Source of the DNA: Spirochaetales bacterium
GTDB taxonomy: Bacteria; Spirochaetota; Spirochaetia; SZUA-6; DRHE01
DNA: 64,000 bases
Assembly: GCA_030604195.1 (NCBI GenBank)
Contig: JAUVWI010000007.1
Span: forward strand, 1-64,000
Reading direction: 5' to 3'
Shown here: piece by piece, positions 1 to 9,127 of the stretch
How the letters are laid out: each line of letters begins with the position of its first letter
How positions within the stretch are numbered: the stretch's first letter is position 1
Made by a program: the position numbers and the translations under genes
The notes under the pieces: model-generated
The model's database searches: none
The model's input: the letters and a program-made list of their open reading frames with translations, nothing else
What the model was told of the DNA's origin: nothing

Positions 1-102
1 AATTTACACCAATTTTATCATATCAAACGGGCTGTGGTGCGTCTACTCATTTAAAAGACGAAAAAAAATCTATTTGTTTGTAAGTATCTATTGTGTGTGG
101 AT

Positions 103-990
103 TTATAATTTATGCGTCAGTACTGTACCATATTCCAGATCAGGTGAGGTTTTTTCCAAGAAAGGAATAGCCTGCGATTCTTTTTGGATCATGGCCGATT
201 TCTCCTTGGCAAAGGCTGTTATATCTCTCTCTACACTGAAGCTGTCTACCTTGTATTTATAGAAACCGTCAAGATAATATTGAATGGCCGCCTGGGCTTC
301 CGGAGTATCAAAATTGCTGGCCCACTTACCTTCACCGGTTTTTTCAATTGGCGCTAAACCCATTGCCCCCAGGGTCTTAAACTACCATTTTTCAGCCACC
401 CCATAACCGCCGCCGGAAATACGATATCCAAGACCGGCTTTAATTACATTTCCGGCATCATCGTATTTAACCAGTTTCCTGGCATATTCCATCTGCTCGG
501 TAATGGTCCTGGGAGCCCGGTCAAGCCCTGCTTCCTTGAACCACTGCTTGTTCCAGAAGAGGAACTTCAGACCTACAAAGGTCGGTATTCCGTAGATTTT
601 TCCTTCCCGCTGGAGAAATTTCATGGTTGTATCTTTGTAATAATCCAGCATATTATCCGGCAGGTCAGCCATCATGCCTGCTGAAATATAGGCCCACATG
701 GAGCCGTCCCAATCTTCCAGGATATCTCCGGCCGTTCCTGCAGGCAGAGCAGTATTGAGCTTATCCCCGAAGGCTCTGGCCGTGAAAAGAGAAAGCGTTA
801 TCTTTGCTTCCGGATGCTCAGCCATGTATTCCTTAGCATACTCCTGATAGCATTCGTGCACTGCAGGATATGCCTGCCAAAAGGTTATTTCTCCTGCCAA
901 AGATTGCACCTCGGCCTCCGGCTGCGCTCCTGCCTGGGCCATGAATGCCGCAAAACAGATAATGCAGATAGTAATGAAGATCTTTTTCAT
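103..990 (-). pseudogene. sugar ABC transporter substrate-binding protein, broken by an in-frame amber codon and 3' truncated
   Basis: The ORFs at 382-990 and 103-363 are in the same frame and are separated by one TAG codon (382-384) plus six sense codons (F-K-T-L-G-A). Read through, they give about 295 residues of a family-1 extracellular solute-binding protein: a signal peptide ending near AQAGAQPEAE, then ITFWQAYP and a GDILEDWDGS segment typical of carbohydrate-binding lipoproteins. These proteins are normally about 400-450 residues. The product stops at VLTHKL just after LEYGT, where family members would continue, so the C-terminal lobe is missing. TAG is used as a normal stop elsewhere in the window (for example at 13404), which makes recoding unlikely. 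The start ATG has a strong AGGAGG site. No permease genes follow before the window edge. Bases 1-102 are AT-rich and show no gene. Confidence 0.75.
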
Positions 991-1013
991 CTTCTTCCTC
1001 CTAAAATATTTTT

Positions 1014-1046
1014 AAATCGCTGCGATTTAATCGCATCACGCGATTT
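1014..1046. repeat. nested inverted repeat between RraA gene and binding-protein pseudogene
   Basis: Outer arms AAATCGC (1014-1020) and GCGATTT (1040-1046) enclose a second perfect repeat TGCGATT-T-AATCGCA (1021-1035). On the minus strand it lies just after the RraA-family gene and just before the ribosome site of the solute-binding pseudogene. A-rich rather than T-rich sequence follows, so it is a weak terminator candidate. An operator or attenuator is equally possible. Confidence 0.4.
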
Positions 1047-1053
1047 TTAAAAC

Positions 1054-1716
1054 CTATAGAATATGATAACGCTCCCAAACCTCTCTGAAGCTGGAGCCAT
1101 TTTTTATATCTCTGCGTACCCTGTTTTCTTCATCAACGCGGGTGAGTGCCTTTAAGATAACTTCTTCCTCTATCTCCCTGGGTATCTTGATAATTCCATC
1201 CAGATCGGCAAAAATTATCTCTCCCGGTTCAATTTCTTTATCGCCGAAAGGAATAGGTACATCCACGGCAGTTACCCGGCTTCTGCCAGTGGTATCAATA
1301 GGAGTTCCGCCCTTGCAGAAAATGGGGAAATCCAGGCGCAGCAAATGGTTGATGTCCCTGGAAAAACCATTGACTATGGCCCCTCTGCCTCCCCTTTGTA
1401 AGATCCTATGGGCGCTGAGTTCACCCATTATCCCCAAATCAATAACCGGCCCCCCTGCTACCAGAATCTGTCCTTTCTCCATCTGGTCCAAACCGGCTAT
1501 AGCCAGCTCATAGGGATCTTCCGTTTTATCACTGGGTTCATTGAACAGGGTCTTTGCCCTGCCCACTAACACCCATTCGTTCTTAAGGGGCCTTATGCCT
1601 AAACCGGGAGAAATGACCTGGCTCCTGTAGCCTATTTCATCGAGAATATCTGACAAGGCAGCTGAATAGAGTTTTGCCGTCATCTGCTCAAAATATTTCT
1701 CTATATCCGCTGACAT
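1054..1716 (-). CDS. RraA-family protein (aldolase/regulator fold)
   Basis: The 220-residue product has the core RraA pattern: GELSAHRILQRGGRGAIVNGFSRD around residues 98-122 contains the GEL, GxxG and RD residues that bind substrate and metal in RraA/HMG-aldolase-like proteins. Known members are RNase E inhibitors or class II 4-hydroxy-4-methyl-2-oxoglutarate aldolases. In catabolic clusters such as this one the aldolase or decarboxylase role is more likely (inference). Start ATG has GGAG seven bases upstream. A promoter on the minus strand (TTGACT-17-TAAAAT) precedes it, so it starts its own transcript, apart from the M20/NagA run upstream. The binding-protein pseudogene follows 63 bases downstream. 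The exact substrate cannot be read from the sequence. Confidence 0.8.
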   Translation of the reverse strand: MSADIEKYFEQMTAKLYSAALSDILDEIGYRSQVISPGLGIRPLKNEWVLVGRAKTLFNEPSDKTEDPYELAIAGLDQMEKGQILVAGGPVIDLGIMGELSAHRILQRGGRGAIVNGFSRDINHLLRLDFPIFCKGGTPIDTTGRSRVTAVDVPIPFGDKEIEPGEIIFADLDGIIKIPREIEEEVILKALTRVDEENRVRRDIKNGSSFREVWERYHIL

Positions 1717-1743
1717 TATTATTCTCCGATAGTGTTATTAATT

Positions 1744-1772
1744 ATTTTAATTTAACCCGTCTATCAAGTCAA
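1744..1772 (-). promoter_or_regulatory. sigma70-like promoter for the RraA-family gene
   Basis: On the minus strand TTGACT (1772-1767) and TAAAAT (1749-1744) are separated by 17 bp. The expected transcript start is near 1737, about 20 bases before the ATG at 1716. Confidence 0.55.
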
Positions 1773-1853
1773 GGCTGAGATCTATCCAAAGATCGATATT
1801 TATCTAAAACCCGAATACTATTGTAAATACTTCAAAACCCATTATAATCAGCC

Positions 1854-2214
1854 ATGATTGCTATTATCTTTGCTTTCTGCTCAGGAATATTTGGCGCCCT
1901 ATTCAGCTTATCTTATAAGCTCAGGGTGCGTCTGAATTATGATGCAAACAATGTTCTTTTAGGCTTCTCTTTTTTCGCCTTAGCCATCACCTTTTGCCTG
2001 CATGAGCCTGACCAATATGTCAGCCGCAGCAGTATTAATCCTGGCACTGCGGGAGATACCCGGCTCTTTAGTATTTCCTTTAAGGAATGCAGTCAGTATT
2101 ATCTCAGTTTTTATCTTCTCCTTTCTATTCTTCAAAGAAAAGGCCAATTTCCTGGAGATCACCGGTTCAGTTATTGCCGTATCAGGCATTGTGATTGTTT
2201 CCGGCTCCTTCTAA
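1854..2214 (+). pseudogene. EamA/DMT-type transporter remnant, frameshifted
   Basis: Frame 3 from 1854 gives two hydrophobic stretches (MIAIIFAFCSGIFGALFSL and LLGFSFFALAITFC). The reading then continues in frame 1 from about 2002 as ILALREIPGSLVFPLRNA and a final hydrophobic helix ending IVIVSGSF. PGSLVFPLRNA followed by FSFLFFKE is typical of the C-terminal part of small drug/metabolite transporters. Only about 120 residues in two frames remain against roughly 280-300 in the family, so deletion and frameshift are both implied. A promoter-like TTGTAA-16-TATAAT (1821-1848) ends only five bases before the ATG. It lies on the plus strand inside an otherwise minus-strand cluster. A real short membrane protein from 2002 cannot be fully excluded. 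Confidence 0.5.
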
Positions 2215-3893
2215 GCTGTTAACTCCGCGCCGCTATGGAGAAGCAGAAAAAGGGTCAGCATTGCACAACTTTTAGCCAGCTCCAAAATACTTATCTGCTC
2301 CTCATCGGAATGAGCATAGCTTAATTTGCCAGGGCCGGTGGTAATGATTTGCATACCCGGATTCATCTTGGCAAAAAGCCGGGCATCGCAGGAAGCGGTC
2401 CAACCGCAAATCGGCTTCCGGACCCGGATGCCGGCCAGTTCAGCGCATTTCACAGCATCAATCACAGAGAGAGAGCCGGGATCCCCGTCAAAAGCATCGT
2501 TATGCAATTTTTCGCAAGACAGGACAGGCTGTCCGGTTCCCCCTGGTTGCCTGGCTCCCTGCCCCTCTTTTTGCCAATAATTTTCATGAGCCCTGAGCAT
2601 AGCCTTCTCGAGCCTGGCTTTAATTTGATCGATTGAATGAGTGGGAACGAAACCCTGTCCCCCTTCCAGGACAAGCACATCAGAGAGCCTGTAATTAGGA
2701 AAGGAAAGATCGAGATCATTTGCCTCTTTAAGAACTGCCTGGATAATGAAAGAGGCCTTGGTAACGGCATTGTCATTTTCCAAAATAGAAGCCATATGTC
2801 CGCTGGAACCCCAGATCTTTAAGAGAAAACCCTTTTCCTGTTGCTCAAGCTGATAGTGTTTCGGAACCCTGGCTTTGCCTGTAAACGGATCAATAACCCT
2901 GCTCTTGTCCCCGTATATCTCTATATATTCCTTCAGGCCCTTTTTTATGAGTCTGGTAAGCCCTGTATAGGTCAATCCACTCTTCAGGATAAGCTCTAAA
3001 TAGCCATTGATCCTGGAGGGGTATTCGCCGAAGGGTCCGAATATACCATGGCTGGTTTGCACCGGACGCTGGGGAAACAATGGATGATCACTTTCCAACT
3101 TAATCCTGACTCCTTCCCTTTCCAGCTCCCTTATAATATCCAGAGCCAAAACAATAGGCCTGGGCGTTCCTTTAACCGGTATTTCGATTTTATACCAGAG
3201 GGCTCCCCGGTTCGCCGGTGCAATTTGCTGGTCACAGCACTCCAGGACCACCATCCGATCATATCGTTTTCTTAATTCCTTATCCAAAGCCAGGGATAGG
3301 GAACCGTTGCCGCCGTTTTCCTCATCTATAACGAACATGCAAGTCAGGTCACCGCCGGGAACCACTCCATATTTCAGTTTAATCTCGCTTAAAAGCCTTA
3401 AGGCTGCTGCAATTACCAGGCAGCCGCTCTTATCGTCGCAGGAGCCCCGGCCATGGATAGTATCTCCCTTCCGCGAGACGTCAAGAAAGGGAGACACTGT
3501 GTCAATATGAGCATTGAGTGCTATATTTCTGCCCCCAGCAACTCTCTGCGGGCTGTCCCAAAAGAAAAGCAGATTATAACGCCCCTGGTAAACCCCCGCT
3601 CCATGTCCATAAGGGGGTAGTGTATAAGCCGGATTGAAAAGTATCCTGGAAGATATTGGTTTTTTTTCAAATCTGCCCTTAAGACCGTAACAGGATATTA
3701 TATCCCTTATTATCTCAAAAGTTGAATCCTCCTGCCTGGTAGTTTGCTGCAGGTCTTCTTGAGGAATGGTATTAATCAAACAGAGCTTTTCCAGGGTTTC
3801 CCCTAAGAAATTTCTGAATTCCTCCCCGTTTACCCTTGCTTGCAGCCACTGAGCTATAGCTTCTATTCCTGCCGTTGTCTTCTCTTTCCTCAC
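2211..3893 (-). CDS. M20-family zinc metallopeptidase/deacylase
   Basis: The 560-residue protein has the M20 (ArgE/DapE/carboxypeptidase G2) metal site: NAHIDTV (His129, Asp131), GRGSCDDKSG (Asp153/154) and VIDEENGGNG (Glu191-Glu192). It is longer than the usual 380-470 residues; the extra length is in the lid/dimerisation part and the N-terminus (first 110 residues). No signal peptide is seen, so it should act in the cytoplasm on an amide such as an N-acyl amino acid or small peptide. The start is GTG and its GTGA overlaps the NagA stop, indicating translational coupling. Co-location with NagA suggests a shared N-acylated substrate (inference). Substrate not resolvable from sequence. Confidence 0.85.
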   Translation of the reverse strand: MRKEKTTAGIEAIAQWLQARVNGEEFRNFLGETLEKLCLINTIPQEDLQQTTRQEDSTFEIIRDIISCYGLKGRFEKKPISSRILFNPAYTLPPYGHGAGVYQGRYNLLFFWDSPQRVAGGRNIALNAHIDTVSPFLDVSRKGDTIHGRGSCDDKSGCLVIAAALRLLSEIKLKYGVVPGGDLTCMFVIDEENGGNGSLSLALDKELRKRYDRMVVLECCDQQIAPANRGALWYKIEIPVKGTPRPIVLALDIIRELEREGVRIKLESDHPLFPQRPVQTSHGIFGPFGEYPSRINGYLELILKSGLTYTGLTRLIKKGLKEYIEIYGDKSRVIDPFTGKARVPKHYQLEQQEKGFLLKIWGSSGHMASILENDNAVTKASFIIQAVLKEANDLDLSFPNYRLSDVLVLEGGQGFVPTHSIDQIKARLEKAMLRAHENYWQKEGQGARQPGGTGQPVLSCEKLHNDAFDGDPGSLSVIDAVKCAELAGIRVRKPICGWTASCDARLFAKMNPGMQIITTGPGKLSYAHSDEEQISILELAKSCAMLTLFLLLHSGAELTA

Positions 3894-5044
3894 TTTTCTT
3901 TGAAAATCTCCTGTCCTGCAGAAAAGGCAGCCAGAACATGCAGTCGCTTATCTCCCGGTTTATACTTAAAAAGACAGAGATTCGCCGGAGAACCTGCTTC
4001 CAGCTTCCCATACTCCTCAGGCAGGCCGATAACCCTTGCCGGATTCACGGTACATAATTTAATTGTTTCAGCCAATCCGTTACCTGTAAACTCCATGAAG
4101 TGCGCCAGATCCCAGTCTAATAGATGGGCGGCGCCGGCCAGTATGCTGGTGCCGGGCAGGCCCAGGTGACCATCGGCAAATACTTCCACGTCAAGGTCGC
4201 CCCATTTATACAATCCCGGTTTATAACCGCCTATAAGGGCTACATCGCTTACTAAGACCATCCTATCGAGTCCCTTGGCCCTGGCAAAAGTCTTTACTAC
4301 CGACCCGGGCAAGTGGAAACTGTCTGATATTATTCCAGCCGTCAACTCATCTGCAGCCAGCTGCTCCCAGATATAATTCTTCAGCCTGGGAAGCTCTGTA
4401 TAGCTTCCGTTACCAAGGTGGGTGGATAATCTGGCTCCCGCCTCTACAGCCCGGCAGATCTCCTCAGGGTTAGCCCCTGTATGACCGATAGAAACGGTCA
4501 CTCCCGAGGCAGATACCTTCCTTATAAAATCCAGGGCACCTTCCCTCTCCGGTGCCACAGTTACAATGGAAATTCTTCCTTCTGACGCTTCCTGCCAGCT
4601 TTCAAACTCAGCAAAATCCGGGTCCCGAACGAATTTTTTATCGTGCGCCCCCCTTGGTCCATCTTCGGAAGAAATGAAAGGGCCTTCAATATGGATGCCG
4701 GAAATTGCCTTTCTGACAATTTTAGAATTCCTGATCGCTTCTGCCGTTATCTTTAAATTGCGGATCAACCTATCCTGGGGACCGGAAACAAAGGTTGGCA
4801 CATGCTGGCTCGTTCCCGAAACAGCCAGACTGCTGATTATATTATTCACATGCTCTACAGAAAAATCCTCCAGGCTGTAATCACTGCCGTTATAGCCATT
4901 GACCTGCATATCCAGGAATCCCGGAGAAAGGTAAGGCATATCATGCCCGGGATTTTTTATTTCAGTGACTTTGTTAATTATCTCGTCTTCCAGCTCAAGC
5001 CTTATTGCTTTGCCGCTGAAAACAGAGATACCTTCAATATTCAT
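3890..5044 (-). CDS. nagA: N-acetylglucosamine-6-phosphate deacetylase
   Basis: 384 residues, the normal length for NagA. It removes acetate from GlcNAc-6-phosphate to give glucosamine-6-phosphate in the cytoplasm. Seen in the sequence: PGFLDMQVNG (residues 41-50), GIHIEGPF with the metal ligand Glu120, GHTGA near residue 190, THLGNG, and VLVSDV with the catalytic Asp region near residue 272. The first motif has Q in place of a second histidine, as in the E. coli-type single-metal enzymes. Start ATG has AAGGAG eight bases upstream. It sits between a SIS-domain protein and the M20 peptidase and overlaps the latter by four bases. No NagB (glucosamine-6-phosphate deaminase) homologue is in the window; one of the SIS proteins may replace it (inference). 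Confidence 0.9.
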   Translation of the reverse strand: MNIEGISVFSGKAIRLELEDEIINKVTEIKNPGHDMPYLSPGFLDMQVNGYNGSDYSLEDFSVEHVNNIISSLAVSGTSQHVPTFVSGPQDRLIRNLKITAEAIRNSKIVRKAISGIHIEGPFISSEDGPRGAHDKKFVRDPDFAEFESWQEASEGRISIVTVAPEREGALDFIRKVSASGVTVSIGHTGANPEEICRAVEAGARLSTHLGNGSYTELPRLKNYIWEQLAADELTAGIISDSFHLPGSVVKTFARAKGLDRMVLVSDVALIGGYKPGLYKWGDLDVEVFADGHLGLPGTSILAGAAHLLDWDLAHFMEFTGNGLAETIKLCTVNPARVIGLPEEYGKLEAGSPANLCLFKYKPGDKRLHVLAAFSAGQEIFKEK

Positions 5045-5081
5045 AATAGAGTCTCCTTAAAATATCTATATTTTGGTTATG

Positions 5082-5840
5082 CTATCTCAAGTGCTTAACC
5101 CTTGGATTATACTTTTCATGCCACTTCTGGTTCGCTTTGTCCCCTTCCGGCAGATTGGCACTCATCCAAAGAGGCGGCTCAATGTTCAGTTTTACCAATT
5201 TCTCCACCGTTCCGATGACCAGCAGATGAAGACAAAAACTGTTCAGGAAGGTGGAAATTGGGGCCACCTCCTGGGCACATCCCTCAATTTTTACGCAGGC
5301 ATCGCCCAATGGCATATAACAATTCACAAAAACATCGACTATCTCATGCAGATTTTTACTGGTTGAATGCCTCGAAGCAGCCCCACCGGGCACAGCATCG
5401 GCAAATGAAGTGGCGGTAATACCGATTGTATTTAGACCCCGCTTCTTGCACTCCAAAGCCGTATCTATAGTCACAGGATTAATTCCATATGCATTGACTA
5501 TGATGATCGTCTCTCCCTTCTTAACCTCATATGCGCTTAAAATGCTCGGGGCCAACCCCTCGGTCCTTTCCATCCAGTTGGAATGTTTGGCGCCCATGCC
5601 GGGCAATAGGGAAGGGTCAAGCAGTGGATTAACAGCAGCCAGGCAGCCTGCCCTCCAGAACATCTCAGTGGCGCCCATGGTAGAATGGCCGCCGGTGCCC
5701 ATAATATGGATAAGCTGGTCCTTTTTAATGGACTCAACCATCAGGTCTGTAGCCCGGTCAATCGCTGATTCTTCATTTTCCAGTACCTTTTTAAAGGCCT
5801 CATTCAGATTTTGATAGAGTTGATTAAAGTATTTGTTCAT
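5082..5840 (-). CDS. SIS-domain sugar isomerase-like protein (copy 1)
   Basis: The 252-residue protein has one sugar-isomerase (SIS) domain. IHIMGTGGHSTMGATEMFWRAG lies near residues 44-65, the phosphosugar-binding serine/threonine region follows GTGGHS, and KKGETIIIVNAYGINPVTIDTA is the second half of the Rossmann-like fold. It belongs to the uncharacterised single-domain SIS proteins of about 245 residues that bind phosphosugars. It is a paralogue of the product of 8336-9091, with which it shares the GTGGHS-MGA-E-FWRAG block, the GVK/EVKKG segment and the C-terminal PPxWxSAN motif. Strong ribosome site (AAAAGGAG). It probably isomerises or deaminates an amino-sugar phosphate delivered by NagA (inference). 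Confidence 0.8.
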   Translation of the reverse strand: MNKYFNQLYQNLNEAFKKVLENEESAIDRATDLMVESIKKDQLIHIMGTGGHSTMGATEMFWRAGCLAAVNPLLDPSLLPGMGAKHSNWMERTEGLAPSILSAYEVKKGETIIIVNAYGINPVTIDTALECKKRGLNTIGITATSFADAVPGGAASRHSTSKNLHEIVDVFVNCYMPLGDACVKIEGCAQEVAPISTFLNSFCLHLLVIGTVEKLVKLNIEPPLWMSANLPEGDKANQKWHEKYNPRVKHLR

Positions 5841-5852
5841 TTTTTTCTCCTT

Positions 5853-6938
5853 TTACCATTTAGTTATATTATATATCTCGCCTGTCTTTGCAGATTTATG
5901 GATAGCAACACCTATCTTTGTTGTCTCAATTCCCTGCTCCGGTGAAGCATACCTTCCTTCCAATTCACTTAAAGCGCCTCCATTTTCCAGGAAACTCAGA
6001 TTCTCGATAAAATCATAGATCGATTCATTGAGATATCCCTGCTTTATGGTTTCCCCTGATTTGTTAAAATTGCGGTACATCATACCTAAATTGGGTGTTT
6101 CCATACCCTTTGCCGTAGAGCAGCCCCGGGCGCCCCTGTACTGGCTGTTTATCTCCATGAATCCTTCGGTGCCAACCAGTTTGATGCCCTGCCTGACTAT
6201 GGATTCATGGCTGTCCGGCAGAATGACCGATGTATCGTAGGTAATGACCGCTCCATTTGCATAGCTTACCTCTGACTTGACCGAATCATAGATATCGATA
6301 CCCATGGATTGCAACTTACCCTTAAACCCGTTTGCATGAACCGTTACCGGCTGGGGCAGGCCCATCAACCAGTAGGAAAGATCGATCATATGGATGCCTA
6401 AAAACCAGGCTGGTGACCCCTGGTCCTCCCAGGTCTTCTTACCTATCATAGTGGTACCCACCTTTAAGACATCTTCCATCCAGCAGTAGCCGTATTCTAT
6501 CCGGCCAAGCTCCCCCTCCTGGATTCTTAACTTAAGATCGATATGGTAGGGATCGAAACGTTTGTGAAAATCAACCTGGAGCAGAATGTTTTTCTCCCTG
6601 GCCTTGCGTGCCAGCTCTTTTGCCTGGTCAATATCGGTGGTAAAAGGTTTCTCCACTAAAACGGGCAGGTTTTTATCCAGGCAGTCCATGACAACCTTAA
6701 AATGGAGATGATCCGGGGTAACTACGGTCACCGCGTCAGGCCCAGCCTCTTCAAGCAGGGCTAAATGATCAGGATAGCCTTTCAGCCCGTACTCGGCTTC
6801 TATTTCCGCCCTCCTTTTCTCATTTATCTCGGCAAAGCCGACTACTTTTATATCCCCGGCGTATCTTTCCCGCTGGCACAAAGCATCGAGATGAACTCTT
6901 CCATAGATCCCGATGCCGATAATTCCTATTTTAATCAT
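5853..6938 (-). CDS. Gfo/Idh/MocA-family NAD(P)-dependent oxidoreductase
   Basis: 361 residues with an N-terminal Rossmann domain (GIIGIGIYGRVH at residues 4-15, then VVTPDHLHF) and the family hallmark VEKPF near residue 95. The C-terminal domain follows, with GIHMIDLSYWLMG supplying the catalytic histidine/aspartate pair. Such enzymes oxidise or epimerise hydroxyl groups of sugars, inositols or amino sugars in the cytoplasm. The start ATG overlaps the end of the ceramidase-like gene by eight bases, and the SIS copy 1 gene follows 12 bases downstream, so it is part of the same operon. The sugar substrate is not identifiable. Confidence 0.85.
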   Translation of the reverse strand: MIKIGIIGIGIYGRVHLDALCQRERYAGDIKVVGFAEINEKRRAEIEAEYGLKGYPDHLALLEEAGPDAVTVVTPDHLHFKVVMDCLDKNLPVLVEKPFTTDIDQAKELARKAREKNILLQVDFHKRFDPYHIDLKLRIQEGELGRIEYGYCWMEDVLKVGTTMIGKKTWEDQGSPAWFLGIHMIDLSYWLMGLPQPVTVHANGFKGKLQSMGIDIYDSVKSEVSYANGAVITYDTSVILPDSHESIVRQGIKLVGTEGFMEINSQYRGARGCSTAKGMETPNLGMMYRNFNKSGETIKQGYLNESIYDFIENLSFLENGGALSELEGRYASPEQGIETTKIGVAIHKSAKTGEIYNITKW

Positions 6939-8322
6939 TTTCTTCTCCTATATCTAATAGTGCATTAATTTCCCTGTAGAGCATCTCCTCCGTGTCCTCA
7001 TGAAAACAGGCTGGAAATCCGTAAAGTTTATAAGCGTCGGAAACCTCGTACCCGCCTTCTGCAATCGCTTTCTTTGAGGGAATGTAACCCAGCGACCCGT
7101 TGGTATAACCGCAGACCAGGGTGTTGGGGATCGGGCTTCTCTTTTTCAGATTTTTGCCAATCTCTGAAAACAATTCACCAGGTGTTCCAACCAGAGCTAC
7201 CTCACTGCCGAACTTAAAAACCTGAATCTCTCCTAAAGCAAAAGGTGCAAGATTTCCTTCCTCTAAAGATTTCAGTGTTTCCCCGGCCCAGAGAACCATG
7301 TCCTCATGCATGGCCACCCTGTTTATATGCTTATCTTCCCAGTCCATACACTCCAAAGTTTCCGCATCCAATTTCTTCCAGCGCATAACTTCCTTCTTAT
7401 GAAAATCGATTAGCTTTAATAAATCCTCCCTTGACGGGAAAGCCCTGTATTTAAAGGGAACACTTTTAAGTGCTGTTCTAATTTCAGTGGTTTTCAAACG
7501 TACACAGTTTTCCATAGTTTTCAGAACTTCACCTGCCAGGATTTTTCCCAATCTTTCTATATCTTCTTCCTCTCCCTCTTTGAAATTACCGTCGGGCCCT
7601 ATAGCCGCTGCCTTGACATCTCCGCATGCACCCTGGGTAAAGCAAACAAGCATCGATTGCTCATAAGCGTTTTCAACTATTCTGCGCATGCGGCCCGGGT
7701 AATCGGCAGAAACCTCAGCCACCTGTATTCCCAGGGTTGTCGGATGGGTGCTGTAATTAACGATTGCAGCCACCGGATTGCCTTTAATATCGTCAAACCT
7801 GATCACCGCCACCTCAGGATCTATCGGGCCGTCCGGATTTGGAAGCTGGCGGATACCCTTAGCAGTAGGCAGTCGCCTGTTCATTCCTACCCGGTCCGTT
7901 TTTCCCCGGCCAAAGGAAACACTAACTTCCTGCATGGAGCTTTCAGCCGGTAGAAGCGCTCCTGCAATATGTTTTCTAAGCTGTAGAAGATAATCAGTCT
8001 CAGGCCTCAAGCTTCCCAGATTGATAACCGGCGGGCCGGTATGCGTATGGGAAGCACAGATCATTACATTCCGGCCCGGAAGGGAGTATTTTACCTCCAG
8101 GTCTTCCCGCAAAGATGCAATAAATTCGCGGCTGAGCTCGATCAGGTCACAACATATTAAAAGATACCTTTCCCTTCCCGACTCAAAGAGAAGCAGGTTG
8201 GCAAAAAGATCATCCATGACCCGCCAGGCCGGCTGGTCACGGCTGATCGATCCCTGTAGACGTATGCCTAAAGGTGGGGTTATGCGTACTGAAGCTTTCC
8301 CCAGTTTTATTTTCTGCGCCAT
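6931..8322 (-). CDS. neutral/alkaline ceramidase-like (N-terminal domain) protein
   Basis: The protein of 463 residues matches the neutral non-lysosomal ceramidase N-terminal fold. Seen: GKASVRITPP near the start, DLFANLLLFESG, SHTHTGP (the zinc-binding HxH in ICASHTHTGPP), YSTHPTTLG and TQGACGDVKA. The ORF track starts at 8415, but that extension overlaps the upstream gene in another frame and is not family-like. ATG at 8322 (MAQKIKLGK) lies just after the SIS copy 2 stop and is preferred. No signal peptide is visible, unlike secreted ceramidases. Bacterial cytoplasmic members in sugar clusters likely hydrolyse some other amide (inference), which would fit the deacetylase theme of the cluster. 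Overlaps the oxidoreductase gene by eight bases. Confidence 0.75.
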   Translation of the reverse strand: MAQKIKLGKASVRITPPLGIRLQGSISRDQPAWRVMDDLFANLLLFESGRERYLLICCDLIELSREFIASLREDLEVKYSLPGRNVMICASHTHTGPPVINLGSLRPETDYLLQLRKHIAGALLPAESSMQEVSVSFGRGKTDRVGMNRRLPTAKGIRQLPNPDGPIDPEVAVIRFDDIKGNPVAAIVNYSTHPTTLGIQVAEVSADYPGRMRRIVENAYEQSMLVCFTQGACGDVKAAAIGPDGNFKEGEEEDIERLGKILAGEVLKTMENCVRLKTTEIRTALKSVPFKYRAFPSREDLLKLIDFHKKEVMRWKKLDAETLECMDWEDKHINRVAMHEDMVLWAGETLKSLEEGNLAPFALGEIQVFKFGSEVALVGTPGELFSEIGKNLKKRSPIPNTLVCGYTNGSLGYIPSKKAIAEGGYEVSDAYKLYGFPACFHEDTEEMLYREINALLDIGEEND

Positions 8323-8335
8323 AAATTTATCTTCT

Positions 8336-9091
8336 TTAAAACATTGGGTAGAGATGATGAATTTTCGGCAGGTATTTTTCCAAATACTTTTTGTTGGCTT
8401 CGTCCCCACCCTCAATATTGGCGCTGGTCCAAACCGGCGGTTTAATTCCCTTCTCGGTTAATATTTCAACTGCCTTAGCCAGGATTAGATTAGCGGCAAA
8501 ACAGACAGCATAGGTGCTGCTGGCTCCCACCTTCTGGGGCAAGCTTCCAAGGGAGAGCAGCGCATCTCCCGGAGGCACATGCACGTCCACCACGATGTCG
8601 GCCAGATCATGCAGGTTCTTATTACTCGGATGCCTGGCCGAAATATTAGGAGGCACATTTCGGGCAAAATCCGGAGAGGTAACACCAACAATGGTGGCGC
8701 CAAGTTCCTTTCCAAACAGGGCCGCATCTATGGTCATGGCATTGATCCCATTAACATTAATGATAATTAAGAGATCCCCTTTTTTTACCCCATAGAACTG
8801 TAAAACAGATTTGGCCAGTTTGGTGGTTCGTTCAATATTGGGATGGCTGTCAATCAGGGAAAGCCCGGCCGGAAAGAGAGGGTTGGTATTGGCCAATCCG
8901 CCTGCCCGCCAGAAAATTTCCATAGCGCCCATAATGGAATGGCCGCCTGTTCCAAAGACATGGATCAGCCGGTCTTCCTCTACCATTTTAGCAGCCAGAC
9001 CGGCAGCCCTGGTGATGTTTTCCTCTTCATTTTCTACAATAGCCTCCAGTATTCCGGAGACTTCCTTCAGATAATCCTTCATAATACTCAT
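8336..9091 (-). CDS. SIS-domain sugar isomerase-like protein (copy 2)
   Basis: The 251-residue protein is homologous along its length to the product of 5082-5840. Both carry GTGGHS followed by MGAxExFWRAG, NPLxxxxxL, GVKKGDxxIIxN and ExxKPPVWTSAN-like endings. Copy 2 lacks the methionine-rich PGMGAKHSN stretch of copy 1 and has FPAGLSLIDSHPN instead, so the two may bind different phosphosugars. Ribosome site AGGAGG is six bases before ATG; a second in-frame ATG lies three codons later. It is the first gene after the GntR-family regulator and probably the first enzyme gene of the operon. Confidence 0.8.
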   Translation of the reverse strand: MSIMKDYLKEVSGILEAIVENEEENITRAAGLAAKMVEEDRLIHVFGTGGHSIMGAMEIFWRAGGLANTNPLFPAGLSLIDSHPNIERTTKLAKSVLQFYGVKKGDLLIIINVNGINAMTIDAALFGKELGATIVGVTSPDFARNVPPNISARHPSNKNLHDLADIVVDVHVPPGDALLSLGSLPQKVGASSTYAVCFAANLILAKAVEILTEKGIKPPVWTSANIEGGDEANKKYLEKYLPKIHHLYPMF

Positions 9092-9127
9092 AAGTTCCTC
9101 CTTGCTTTATTTTGGAAAATCAGGAAA

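Noticed and set aside
382-384. TAG as a pyrrolysine or other recoded codon
   Set aside because: TAG ends other genes here normally, the protein has no reason for such a residue, and its C-terminus is also lost.
5410-5814. 134-residue plus-strand ORF over the SIS copy 1 gene
   Set aside because: It is a shadow of the minus-strand gene with no ribosome site and no recognisable fold.
8323-8415. 31-residue extension of the ceramidase-like protein
   Set aside because: It overlaps the end of the SIS copy 2 gene in another frame and has no family similarity; ATG 8322 fits better.
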